Below, piece after piece: positions 25,241 to 35,668 of a stretch of DNA of 64,000 nt. Numbering within the stretch: the stretch's first letter is position 1; each line of letters opens with the position of its first letter. This DNA is from Xenopus tropicalis (Eukaryota > Chordata > Amphibia > Anura > Pipidae). Below the pieces are notes generated by a model. The model had not been told where the DNA came from. It searched no databases and was given only the letters and a program-made list of their open reading frames with translations. Both the position numbers and the translations under genes were made by a program. Where the stretch lies: contig NC_030684.2 of the NCBI RefSeq assembly GCF_000004195.4, positions 66,027,892-66,091,891 of the forward strand. Reading direction: 5' to 3'.

Positions 25241-25454
25241 CAGTGGCTTGCAAAAGTATTCAGCCCCCTTGAACTTTTCCACATTTTGTCACATTACAGC
25301 CACAAACATGAATCCATTTTATTGGAATTCCACGTGAAAGACCAATACAAAGGGGTGTACACGTGAGAAGTGGAAGGAAAATCATACATGATTCCAAACA
25401 TTTTTTACAAATAAATAACTGCAAAGTGGGGTGTGTGTAATTATTCAGCCCCCT
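25241..25454 (+). repeat. Left terminal inverted repeat of Tc1-like element
   Basis: A 214-bp arm, inverse of 26633-26846. The presumed transposase-binding direct repeats lie at its outer and inner ends. The transposase start codon is 155 bp further in, leaving room for a short leader. Confidence 0.93.
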
Positions 25455-25609
25455 TTGGTCTGAGTGCAGTCAGTTGCCCATAGACATTGCCTGATGAGTG
25501 CTAATGACTAAATAGAGTGCACCTGTGTGTAATCTAATGTCAGTACAAATACAGCTGCTCTGTGACGGCCTCAGAGGTTGTCTAAGAGAATATTGGGAGC
25601 AACAACACC

Positions 25610-26629
25610 ATGAAGTCCAAAGAACACACCAGACAGGTCAGGGATAAAGTTATTGAGAAATTTAAAGCAGGCTTAGGCTACAAAAAGATTTCCAAAGCCT
25701 TGAACATCCCACGGAGCACTGTTCAAGCGATCATTCAGAAATGGAAGGAATATGGCACAACTGTAAACCTACCAAGACAAGGCCGTCCACCTAAACTCAC
25801 AGTCCGAACAAGGAGAGCGCTGATCAGAAATGCAGCCAAGAGGCCCATGGTGACTCTGGACGAGCTGCAGAGATCTACAGCTCAGGTGGGGGAATCTGTC
25901 CATAGGACAGCTATTAGTTGTGCACTGCACAAAGTTGGCCTTTATGGAAGAGTGGCAAGAAGAAAGCCATTGTTAACAGAAAACCATAAGAAGTCCCGTT
26001 TGCAGTTTGCCACAAGCCATGTGGGGGACACAGCAAACATGTGGAAGAAGGTGCTCTGGTCAGATGAAACCAAAATGGAACTTTTTGGCCAAAATGCAAA
26101 ACGCTATGTGTGGCGGAAAACTAACACTGCACATCACTCTGAATACACCATCCCCACTGTCACATATGGTGGTGGCAGCATCATGCTCTGGGGGTGCTTC
26201 TCTTCAGCAGGGACAGGGAAGCTGGTCAGAGTTGATGGGAAGATGGATGGAGCCAAATACAGGGCAATCTTGGAAGAAAACCTCTTGGAGTCTGCAAAAG
26301 ACTTGAGACTGGAGCGGAGGTTCACCTTCCAGCAGGACAACGACCCTAAACATAAAGCCAGGGCAACAATGGAATGGTTTAAAACAAAACATATCCATGT
26401 GTTAGAATGGCCCAGTCAAAGTCCAGATCTAAATCCAATGGAGAATCTGTGGCAAGATCTGAAAACTGCTGTTCACAAACGCTGTCCATCTAATCTGACT
26501 GAGCTGGAGCTGTTTTGCAAAGAAGAATGGGCAAGGATTTCAGTCTCTAGATGTGCAAAGCTGGTAGAGACATACCCTAAAAGACTGGCAGCTGTAATTG
26601 CAGCAAAAGGTGGTTCTACAAAGTATTGA
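25610..26629 (+). CDS. Tc1/mariner transposase, intact, 339 aa
   Basis: This nuclear enzyme cuts the transposon at its inverted repeats and inserts it at TA. The N-terminal paired-like DNA-binding region has a first helix-turn-helix at about residues 8-47, a GRPPK hook at 58-62, and a second helix-turn-helix at about 66-118. The DDE catalytic domain follows. D152 is in LWSDETK, D243 in FQQDNDPKH, and E278 in NPMENLW, with exactly 34 residues between the second D and E (DD34E). A glycine-rich box YGGGSIMLWG spans 186-195. About 340 residues is the usual family length. The ATG at 25610 has a favourable context (acaccATGa) and begins the expected N-terminus. The stop lies 3 bp before the right repeat. 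There is no internal stop or frameshift. Confidence 0.95.
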   Translation: MKSKEHTRQVRDKVIEKFKAGLGYKKISKALNIPRSTVQAIIQKWKEYGTTVNLPRQGRPPKLTVRTRRALIRNAAKRPMVTLDELQRSTAQVGESVHRTAISCALHKVGLYGRVARRKPLLTENHKKSRLQFATSHVGDTANMWKKVLWSDETKMELFGQNAKRYVWRKTNTAHHSEYTIPTVTYGGGSIMLWGCFSSAGTGKLVRVDGKMDGAKYRAILEENLLESAKDLRLERRFTFQQDNDPKHKARATMEWFKTKHIHVLEWPSQSPDLNPMENLWQDLKTAVHKRCPSNLTELELFCKEEWARISVSRCAKLVETYPKRLAAVIAAKGGSTKY

Positions 26630-26632
26630 CTC

Positions 26633-26846
26633 AGGGGGCTGAATAATTACGCACACCCCACTTTGCAGTTATTTATTTGTAAAAAATGTTTGGAATCATG
26701 TATGATTTTCGTTCAACTTCTCACGTGTACACCACTTTGTATTGGTCTTTCACGTGGAATTCCAATAAAATTGATTCATGTTTGTGGCTGTAATGTGACA
26801 AAATGTGGAAAAGTTCAAGGGGGCCGAATACTTTTGCAAGCCACTG
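26633..26846 (-). repeat. Right terminal inverted repeat of Tc1-like element
   Basis: This is the 214-bp inverse of the left arm, with 6 differences. It contains AATAAA at 26764-26769, which could serve as a polyadenylation signal for the transposase mRNA. Confidence 0.93.
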
Positions 26847-26848
26847 TA

Positions 26849-27969
26849 AAGGGTCTCCACACTGGAAAGATAAGCACCAATCAAATGGTTGCCTTTGTTG
26901 TGCTACCTGCAGCTGTCTGATAAAAGGTAAACACTGATTGGTTGCTATCATTTACTGCCGAAATGCAAATTAGCCCACTGGTAATAAAAGTGTCTTGATG
27001 ACTCTGGCAATCGGGCAGCTTAAAATAAAACACACATCTTGTTAAATTAGCCATTTATTTTATACAGCTTTTTACACCATTTTTATTATGAGTTAATAAT
27101 TTTACACCGTAATTAGGCCCTTAAGTGTCTATGTAATAATGTAATGTAATATAGCAAAACAGAATAAGATAAATGATGGCGTTACCTGTTACAGTTTAGT
27201 CAACCTCTTCATACAGTTTATATGAAGTCTGCAGCAATAGAAGTGCTACTGAAGTGCTTTACTGAAAAAATAACCTCCTTTTATTTCATCATAACCCTAG
27301 TTTCTTGCAATCTTTATAACATGCTTGGATTTTGTTTTCTGAAATCATAGTTTTATACTAAATAATGGCTTTTTCGGTATATGCCAATTGTGCAACAGCT
27401 GTTTTTCCAGAATATCAAATCTTCTTATGTCTTTATTACATTTCCTGTTCTCTGCACTTTTATCACTTTTTCTTCTTGGAAATGAGGCTTAGGCTGGCAT
27501 TTACTAAGGTCATAAATAGGGTATTAAACTGTGACCTGGTATTTACTAGAATCCTTCCAGTTAGCAGTGGAATGGCTTTAATGTGTCCTACTTTATGAAT
27601 GTACTCTTCTGAGCTATAATCCAAGTGGTTGTATCCACAATTAACAATTATCAAATAAGATTTATGGGTTGTTTGCTTAAATGTAATACAAAATCAAATA
27701 TATTCAATACTGTATATACAAGCTACATAAATGTATACTATACTATTAAAAAATGACATCAGTATCATGACAGTATCACTTTGAGTAGGCTTTAACTTTT
27801 TTTTTATATTTTATTGTTGCCACAAATTTATTGCGTGTATAAATTACCATTTATTGGTTTATTTATGTTGCCATGCACTCCAGTGGCTGCAGCTTCTTAC
27901 CATGAAATGGTATAAACAGCTGCAATGTGAAACATGGTACATTTATCAGCTTCCTAAACACATAGAAGA
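26849..27969. other. Unrecognised sequence
   Basis: No gene is recognised. From 26915 to 26960 the 'actgattggttgctat' wording recalls a segment common near Xenopus MITEs (compare 50209-50225, opposite strand). The rest is AT-rich and featureless. Confidence 0.4.
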
Positions 27970-28653
27970 TAGAGATGTAGCGAACTGTTCGCCGGAGAAC
28001 TAATTCGCACGAAAATCGGGTGTTCGCAAGTTCGCAAGTTCGCGAACTTTTAGCGAGGTTCGCAATTTTGGGTTCGCCTTAGCTGGAGCCAAATTTTGAC
28101 CTCTCACCCCAGAGCCAGCAGATACATGGCAGCCAATCAGGCAGCTCTCCCTCCTGGACCACCCCCGGACCACTCCCTTCCATATATAAACCGAAGCCCA
28201 GCAGCCATTTTACATTCTGCCTGTGTGTGCTTGATGAGTTAGCATAGGGAGAGAGCTGTGCAGGGGTTTGAGGGACAGTTTAGGTAGCTTTGCTGACTAG
28301 TGATCTACTTTCTACTGCTCTGTATGTAGCTGCTGTGGACAGCTGTCCTGCTGATCTCATCTTCTGTAATCCAATAGTCCTTGTAAGGACTGCTTTTATT
28401 TTCTGATTTATGATTACAACAACGTATTTTTCAGAGAAATTTTTGCCCTTGATCCCCCTCCTACTTGCCACTGTCCAGGTCGTGGCACCCTTTAAACAAC
28501 TTTAAAATCAGTTTTCTGGCCATAAATGGCTTTTCTAGGTTTCAAAGTTCGCCTTCTCATTGAAGTCTATGGGGTTCGCAAAAGTTCGCACTTTTTGGCA
28601 GAAGTTCGCAAACGGGTTCGCGAACTTTTTTTGTGAGGTTCGCTACATCCCTA
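27970..28653 (+). mobile_element. hAT-type element ('gttcgc' family), perfect 8-bp TSD
   Basis: The 684-bp element begins TAGAGATGTAGCGAAC and ends GTTCGCTACATCCCTA. It is flanked by identical octamers ATAGAAGA (27962-27969 and 28654-28661), diagnostic of hAT. Both subterminal regions carry repeated AAGTTCGC/GCGAACTT words, typical of clustered hAT transposase-binding sites. The centre carries a promoter-like segment (listed separately). No transposase frame is present, so it is non-autonomous. The perfect TSD and retained CpGs suggest a fairly recent insertion. Confidence 0.85.
28131..28190 (+). promoter_or_regulatory. CCAAT + TATA promoter-like module inside hAT element
   Basis: AGCCAATCAG at 28131-28140 lies about 50 bp upstream of CATATATAAA at 28181-28190, with C-rich, GC-box-like sequence between. 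This is the normal spacing of a Pol II promoter. It may descend from the promoter of the autonomous parent element. No reading frame of note follows, and activity is unknown. Confidence 0.4.
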
Positions 28654-28710
28654 ATAGAAGACACATCTACCAACATTAATTGCATGTAGCCTAGCTTCAC
28701 TTCAAATTTA

Positions 28711-29115
28711 GGGGCACATTCATCAACGTATGAGTTTGAATCTCAAAATGGGAAAAATTTGGATTAGATAATTTCTGATGATCGCAAATATCATGAAAAT
28801 GTTTACGAAAAAATCGGAATAGTCACAATAATATCGTATTGGCAATCCGAAAGTCACAAAATTTTCGTATGAAATGATTGTAAACGGCAGGATAAACCTT
28901 TCCGACTTTGACCCAAGGAAAGTCACGATACCGAAGCTTGAATGAGTCCGAAACTTTCGTACTCGTCACAATAATACGATTTTCTCACACGAATTTTGTC
29001 GCAAAGTACAAAAAATGTACGAAAAAGTTGCGCAAAGTACGAAAAAGCAGCAGAAAATACAACCAAATACACTTTTTTGTATTTCCTACCTGTCGTACTT
29101 TGATAAATGCATCCC
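28711..29115. mobile_element. PIF/Harbinger-like MITE 1 of a joined trio
   Basis: The left end GGGGCACATTCATCAACGTA and right end GTACTTTGATAAATGCATCCC are inverted repeats. TTA flanks it at 28708-28710 and 29116-29118. It is the same subfamily as 39888 and the 9405 fragment. Non-coding. Confidence 0.75.
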
Positions 29116-29118
29116 TTA

Positions 29119-29326
29119 GGGGCAGATTTACTAATCCACGAATCCCAATCCCGAAAGGGAAAAAATCGTATTGTAAATGAAAATTTTGAAACTTTTTCGT
29201 CTCCGCCGCGATTTTTTCGTATTTGTTGTGACTTTATTGTATTTTGCGCTACTAATTCATCGCCGTCATTACGAAAAAACGCATTTGGACGCCTTCGGAT
29301 CGTTCGTCAATTAGTAAATCTCCCCC
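29119..29326. mobile_element. PIF/Harbinger-like MITE 2 of a joined trio
   Basis: The left end is GGGGCAGATTTACTAATCCA and the right end is TTAGTAAATCTCCCCC. It is 208 bp, with TTA at 29116-29118 shared with element 1 and TTA at 29327-29329 shared with element 3. It is related to the copy at 47962-48272. Confidence 0.8.
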
Positions 29327-29329
29327 TTA

Positions 29330-29746
29330 GGGGCACATTTACTAACCCACGAACGGGCCGAATGCGTCCGATTGCGTTTTTTTCGTAATGATCGGTATTT
29401 TGCGATTTTTTCGGAAAATTATCGCGACTTTTTCGTTACCAATACGATTTGTGCGAAAAAACGCGAGTTTTTCGTAGCCATTCCGAAAGTTGCGCAAAAT
29501 CTTGCGATTTTTCGCAGCGTTAAAACTTGCGCGAAAAGTCGCGATTTTTTCGTAGAGTTAAAACTTGCGTGAAACATCGTGCCTGGTAACGTAATCGTAT
29601 TGGTAACGAAAAAGTCGCGATAATTTCCGAAAAGTCGTAAAGTCGCCGAAAAAAACGCAAAAAATACGAAAAAGTCGCAAAATGTTCGTTTTCCAATCGG
29701 AATTTTTCCAATTCGGTTGGAATTCGTGTCTTAGTAAATCAGCCCC
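29330..29746. mobile_element. PIF/Harbinger-like MITE 3 of a joined trio
   Basis: The left end is GGGGCACATTTACTAACCCA and the right end TTAGTAAATCAGCCCC, followed by TTA at 29747-29749. The body is unusually rich in CGA/TCG words such as 'gcgattttttcg', and the two halves are largely complementary. Open frames of 60-90 codons over it come from this repetitive composition. Confidence 0.8.
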
Positions 29747-29800
29747 TTAGTGTATGCATTAGGTTCTGAGCCTGCTGTGCATTGAAACTATGCTTAAAAG

Positions 29801-30086
29801 TAGTGACGAGCGAATCTGTTCCATTTCGCTTCACAGAAAGATTTGCGAAACAACAAATATGTTGTGCATCAAAAAAAAAATTATCACATGTGTAACAATG
29901 CCGCTCATCATTTTTTTCATACGCATGCAACAATTTATTTTTTTTGACGCGGGTGACAATTGTTTGCTATGCAGTGATTTTTTCCACAACAAATATTGTC
30001 GGCTGTTTCACAAAGAAATCCACCAATGGCGAAAAGTGCAAATTCGCCTCAAATCCATGCCTGTCGAATTATTTCACCCATCACTA
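29801..30086. mobile_element. hAT-type MITE with perfect 8-bp TSD
   Basis: It begins TAGTGACGAGCGAATCTG and ends ACCCATCACTA. The octamer CTTAAAAG is exactly duplicated (29793-29800 and 30087-30094). This copy gives the firmest assignment of the TAGTGATGAGCGAA family to hAT. A 116-codon plus-strand frame across it is not transposase-like. Confidence 0.85.
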
Positions 30087-30203
30087 CTTAAAAGCACTGT
30101 AGCACAGAATTACCCTAACATGAATATTTGTGCATGCTGAGCACGAGCAGTATATAGACATATGTTATGGGCACCAATCTGTCCTTCCCTGAACCCATTA
30201 AAT

Positions 30204-30372
30204 TAGTGATGAGTGAATCTTTCCTTTTTCGCTTTGCCAAAAAATTTGTGAATCTTTCAAAAGATTTGAATAACGGCGAAAAATTCGCAAAACGCGCATC
30301 ATATTTTGGGCACGGACGACAATTTCCTAAGGCGAATAATCCTTGCCTGCTGAATGATTTTGCCCATCACTA
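30204..30372. mobile_element. hAT-type MITE, shortened copy
   Basis: It starts TAGTGATGAGTGAATC and ends GCCCATCACTA. The flanking octamers (CATTAAAT and ATAACTAT) do not match, so the TSD is lost or one end has changed. Confidence 0.65.
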
Positions 30373-30380
30373 ATAACTAT

Positions 30381-32299
30381 TAAGAAAGCAAATGCCTCTC
30401 CTATGTCTGGCATAAATGGAGCTATACTTGTATACAGGAAATACGTGTGAGTTGCCAACCGAACAGGACAAAAGATGAGTAATCTTTTAGCTTTAATAGT
30501 ACAAATATGTTTATCATTCATAACTATGAATCAAAGTGGAAAGGAAATTTGTGGAGTAAAGTTTGTTAGGTACAGTGATTTACTGCACGAAATAAAAGAA
30601 TGTTAAAATCTGCATAATTTCCGTATTATTAAATTATTAAATTAGATGAAATCATTTGAAAATGAGTTAATTCAATTTCATCCAATTTGTGACATCTTCA
30701 AGAATTTGTCCCAATCATTAATCATTCTGCTATAATAGTTTACCTTTTTGTGAGATGTGTCTCTCCCCCCCCCCCCAAACAGCTCTAATGTTGTCTATAT
30801 GCCCCTACAGAGCAATTTCAATTTATAATGGACCTAGAAACCATTCGCTCTTCAGCAAATTTAAATTTTGCTTCTTTAAACGGAAAGCAAATTTTGTGTT
30901 AAGTAACCTTTTGAGTTTAAATTTTTTTTTTGCTTAGTTTGTTTATTTTTTGTCACTTTTTAACATGCTTTTACATATTTTCGCACATGATTAAAAATAA
31001 CTTAATCAGTTCAGCTTGAATTTCTAAAATGCATATAAACAACACATATATTAATGTGTGTGTGTAAAAAAGATCATCTTTCTCCTCATAAATTAAAATA
31101 CTGTACAATCCTTTCCATAGCCTATCAACTTCTTGCATTGTTTTAATACTACAATATTACAATTTCTTTCAAGTTAAGAGCAAAAGGCTTTTATGAACAA
31201 AAATGGAAGCAATTTAATTTGGATAAGAACCCAGGTGTCTGATTCATTCCATAATTCATTCTATTTTGTTCTTCCTGTATAATGTGAATTATATCGAAAC
31301 TTATTTTAAAGAGTGAAATGGAACTTGAGCTTTATTATTATTATCAAAGTGTCAATTCATTTTAATCTTTTTTTTTTTTCAGTCTCCCTTAGCAATCACG
31401 CTCAAACTCTACCTTAATCCATTCAACTGTGAATCTATTGCAGAAGGTTAACCAGGGTAATTGCAAAGCTTTTTTCGTCTTTATAGAAGTCAAACCTTTA
31501 AAGTTGATCACAGTTGATGTTTTATGAAGTTAGGAAACAAAGGGGCATCTTGTGAGGTTTAAGAAAAGGTCTTGAATTCTCCAGGATACTCAAAGACATG
31601 CTTCAAACTGACCTGCCTTTCATTTGAAAAGAGACTATACAAGCTACTGGTGTATTGCAGGCATTAGTACAACTGTGTAGAAAGAGAATGATAAACACAT
31701 TTGACCACTGAGTAAATTTTGAGACAACAGACACAGCATCCATGTGTTTTGGGTTCAGTTTGTAATTTTTTGAATTCATGCAACATGTTCCTTAGCCTTT
31801 CTTACATGTTTTATACTTCTTAGAAGTGTCTGATAGTAGAAAAAATGTTTCCAGAATGTTTTATTTACTTGAGCAGCAAAAACCCACAAAGCGTTCAGTA
31901 TACTATATATAATAAAATAAAAAAGGCTGTACAAGCCTCCTTGTATGGCTATCTAGATAGTAAAAGGATTTTGCACTTCTGGATAAGGTACTGTGTTGTA
32001 AGCTATGCAGAATACTCAGGGTCAGAAAAAACAAAAAAAAATTACAACGTTTTTATGGTAAAATGTTATGTTCTTCCCACTTTTTGTTTTGACCATTTGT
32101 GGCCTTTATACAGAAAAAACTATGTCAGTTGCAGAAAAAACTCTCATCCGCAGTTATCAGTTTTAAAGCTTTAATCTTGTGAAAGGTTGGGAACTCCATT
32201 TTTCAGCATCTGTTAAATATCCTTATGATTAAGATGTTGCTCAGTTTTACATTTTCTGTGTTTAAAAGCATCTGCATTATGTTTATAACAAAATCAATA
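30381..32299. other. Unrecognised AT-rich sequence
   Basis: No gene or known repeat is recognised. A C homopolymer lies at about 30763-30775. A 109-codon frame at 31845-32174 has no recognisable motif and sits in AT-rich DNA. Confidence 0.4.
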
Positions 32300-32562
32300 C
32301 AGGGTAACTATTTTGAAATAAAAAATATCCAAAGTGGTATGAAGGTGATACCTTTATTGGCTAACTAGCAAGCTTAGCAAGCATTCAGAACATTTTAGTT
32401 CCTTTTTCAAGCTGATTAGCTCGAAAAAGGAACTAAAATATTCTGAAAGCTTGCTATGATTATCTTAGTTAGGTATCACCTTTATACCACTTTTGTTATT
32501 TTTTATTTCCAAAGGGTTACCTGTAAACATTTTGACTGGCTAGCACCTTTTTCTGCATCTAA
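32300..32562. repeat. Fold-back repeat, copy A
   Basis: The arms 'aaagtggtatgaaggtgata' and 'atcacctttataccactttt' pair, as do AGGAACTAAAAT-type inner segments. The outer edge is CAGGGTAAC against GGGTTACCTG. Beyond the right arm is an unpaired tail, 'gtaaacattttgactggc', also present in copy B at 50644-50900. The family was not identified. Confidence 0.6.
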
Positions 32563-32735
32563 AAAAATCTATTTTCCCTATAGTTGTGCTCAGCCCCACT
32601 ACACTATCACCACCTCCTGACCAGCTGGTAGCTCCAGGGTTCCCTCAACACCCTGCGTCTATAGGCGAAACACACTTGTGCCTAAACAGTTGGGGGCACA
32701 CGTCAATTGCATGCTGAACACAGGAAACAATACTA
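32563..32735. other. Unrecognised short spacer
   Basis: No feature is recognised between the fold-back repeat and the next MITE. Confidence 0.4.
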
Positions 32736-33190
32736 GGGGGCCAATTTACTAAACTCCAATTAAGCATTTATGAGATACATTCGTATTTTTTCTAACTTAT
32801 AGAATATTTCATAATGAATGCAAAAATTTTGTTAAAATTCCACATCATGGTTTTTGTTAAAGGTCCACGGAAAAAAAAAAACGTACTTTGCACAAAGACT
32901 ACGAACATTTCGTAATTCATTAAAGCTTAGGACTATCTTTTCAACAGGTTGGATCTGTCGAGTGCCATTGAGTCCTATGGAAGGCTTCCAAAACCAGACA
33001 TTGATGGCTTCAAAGCCAGAAAGGTTTTTGTGGTTTAATGGACTTTTTCAGTACGAAAATATTGTGACTTTCGAAACACAATTATGATATTTGCGTTCGA
33101 CCAATAAAAGCATTTTGTGACATTTTAGAACATCAGAAATTATTGTGGTTACAATATCATGTTTTAAGCCTCCAAAATTCCAATTTGGAC
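32736..33190. mobile_element. PIF/Harbinger-like MITE, right end degraded
   Basis: It begins with a GGGGGCCAATTTACTAA-like terminus after TA. The core 'gtcgagtgccattgagtcct' and 'agccagaaaggttttt' recur at 39888-40276 and 55603-55928. The right terminus is not clear. Confidence 0.55.
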
Positions 33191-33440
33191 CCTCTAGTTG
33201 GATATAATATTTGGTGCAACTGTGCCCAATTTGCAGCAAAGCACACACAGTTGGCCATTTTGTCTAATTGTGTGCAACTGCAGTAGGTACAGCGCTATTG
33301 CAGTAAAAGAATTGCCCGTTTGCGTCCATAGTGATGCCAGATTTCTAAGAAAAATGCTGCATTGTGGGGAAAAAACACGACTACAGCTCTTAAAATTGCA
33401 CTTTGTGCACTGCGTCAAGGTAAATGAATGTGCCCTTAAG
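33191..33440. repeat. Unclassified repeat-like segment
   Basis: Words such as 'gtgcaactg', 'gcattgtggggaaaa' and a terminal 'aatgaatgtgccctta' resemble parts of 40390-40745 and a Harbinger-like right end. The 121-codon minus frame and 104-codon plus frame here are mutual shadows without motifs. Confidence 0.35.
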
Positions 33441-35637
33441 TTAATTTTAGGAAGCTGGAAATGGATTCCTGTGACATTTTTATTGGAAATAAATGGACAA
33501 TGGAAGGTATGAAATGCAGCTTGGGAACAGTAAAAGATTACATTTACATTAGTAACCATTATAAAGTTTATTAGAGCTCTAGAAAAATGCAGAAACTGTG
33601 GAAAATTTAAATCTAGGAAAATTAAGGACCAATAAATGTTAAACTTCAGTATTTACAAACTACCACAAAGTTTTTCTTCAGGTCTTAAATGTCATATTTA
33701 TCATATGAATTGCATAACATTGTAAGAACAGATTTTTGTCGTCCGCAAATGCATTCATAATTATACTGTTTTTTATTAATTAACTGAAGCATATTAATTG
33801 AACACATGCAAATGTACCTGAATGTGATTTTCTTATTAGACACAATTTTGCCAGTGTCCTGCAGCAATAAGGTTGAAAAGTTTGTGTTAAAATCTCTTGG
33901 GAATAATTTTACCCTTTAACATCTTGGTAATGAAAGTTTTCACATTTATTACAAATCATTAAATCAAGAATAAAAAAGACCTTTTTAATTTTTCTGATTC
34001 ATTTCTTCAAAGTAGAATCTAGTGGGAGCAATACTGATTTGAGGCATAAAAGCCTAAGCAATTAATAGAAAGCCCCAAGCAATTGAATGGTCCCTAGATT
34101 ACCAATTATTGTTAAAAAAAACATTCTAATAGTTTTCATTAGCATTTATTAACTCAGATAATGATTTACAGCCTCACTTTACTTTATGTCCTTGACTTCT
34201 GTAGCAAGGGCTAACATATAGAGAGCACATTGCTTCCAAAAAAATAGCTTCTAACTAATGTAAAAGAATGTCACAGCAAATTATGATCTTTCCAAAACTG
34301 AAACCACTACCCAGAATGTGCAACTATGAATTCTGCTAATACTATAGTATAGCCTATGTTTCCTGCTCAGTTTTTCCCCAGAGGGAAATAAGAAATGCTA
34401 CACAAGCATTCCTGCTCTTAATGCTTTTACAAAATTGTCCTGAGTATATTACATGTATAGCCGTACAATGTAATCAATGAATTGGCCTGCTGTTTCCAAG
34501 TAAATGCTATAGTGAAGCAAACGCTTGCTAATGTTAAGATATTGCTTTTCAAGACATTAAGTACATTAAGAACACCCGCAAACACATACCATTATTAAGC
34601 TTGCTTCATCCACACTAATAACAATTGAAAGGTCAAAGTTAAATGAATTAGTGGAGGAAAATGTATTCTAAGTCCAGCTTTCTTTATACTGTATGTATAC
34701 TGAATGTATTGTAAGTATCAGAAGATTATTAAATCGGAACTTTGAAATGTGTAATGGTCAAATCTGGTAAATTCCATACCAAATAAACCCCTCTGGCAAT
34801 GGTTGCTTCTTAAGCTGGTTAATGTCCCTCTTTAACATTAATATCAAGCTTGTAATAAGACAAAAAAAGGTAAATATAGTCAATAAATATTATATTTTCC
34901 AAGGGACACAGTTCTGCACACTATACTTTGTGAATATTGCACTTTGCAATCAAGACAGCCTGTACATTTCAATTTGCATCGAGAACAGCTCTACATATTC
35001 TGCAGTTTGATCAGAGCTGCTGCACCAGGAACTAAGCATAAAGAAGTCAGCTAAAATAGTAGTCTTCAATTGTTATAATCTATTATAATTTATAATTATT
35101 TAACTTGCTTTCTTCCAGAGGCCATTTGCCTTTCTGCCTGCCCAGCCTTTTCTTGTAGAGCTGAGTGCTTTGAGCGCCCCCAACCTTAGGCCTGCCAATG
35201 CTTGGGGCTACCTGCAAGGAGAAGGTCTAGTCTGCACTAATCAATTGTGTGCACAAAGAAGATACCAAACTCTAGGGTAAAACACTGCATTGTGGGGGCG
35301 AAATGGAAAAGTGCATCTGAAAAGTGAACTAGGTGCTGCATTGGTAAATGAGGCCTGTTCTGTATTCCATGACTCTGCTGGATGAGTTGTAAATGTTCGG
35401 ACTATTTCCTAGATGGACAACTTTGCTATGTTGTGGCAAATTCTAATAGCGGTCAGTCTTTCCACTTAGCATGTCTCTTTTGCTGGTAGAATAGCACAAC
35501 CAGTAAGAGAATTACATTATTACATACATAAAAAGTATTACCTTTAGACTGGTACTTCCATTAGTATTAATCTTGCCCTGGTTACCCCATACTGTTGAAT
35601 GACTCTGTAAATCTTTAGGAAAATACTATATAAGAAA

Positions 35638-35668
<31 letters not shown>

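Larger units (their letters stand above)
25241..26846 (+). mobile_element. Complete Tc1-like DNA transposon (1606 bp)
   Basis: The element is bounded by TA on both sides (25239-25240, 26847-26848), the Tc1/mariner duplication. The 214-bp terminal inverted repeats start CAGTGGCTTGCAAAAG and differ at only 6 of 214 positions by eye. Each repeat carries an outer and an inner direct repeat TATTCAGCCCCCTT (left: 25257-25270 and 25442-25455), the IR/DR arrangement that binds transposase in many Tc1-like elements. It holds one intact transposase gene. Almost the same terminal sequence is known from frog and fish genomes, consistent with reported horizontal spread of Tc1-like elements. Confidence 0.95.

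Noticed and set aside
29790..30140. 116-codon plus-strand frame
   Set aside because: It spans a short hAT MITE including both termini and the TSD; no protein motif.
31845..32174. 109-codon plus-strand frame
   Set aside because: AT-rich, K/Y/S-biased product without motif, splice context or upstream exon.
33194..33559. 121-codon minus frame overlapping a 104-codon plus frame
   Set aside because: Both strands are open over the same repeat-like segment; neither product resembles a protein family.
34625..34645. AGGTCAAAGTT nuclear-receptor-like site
   Set aside because: Only one half-site is good; expected by chance in 64 kb.
35100..35360. Possible exon after a 'tttcttccag' acceptor-like string
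   Set aside because: No open frame of useful length and no donor of convincing strength; the acceptor-like string is common by chance.
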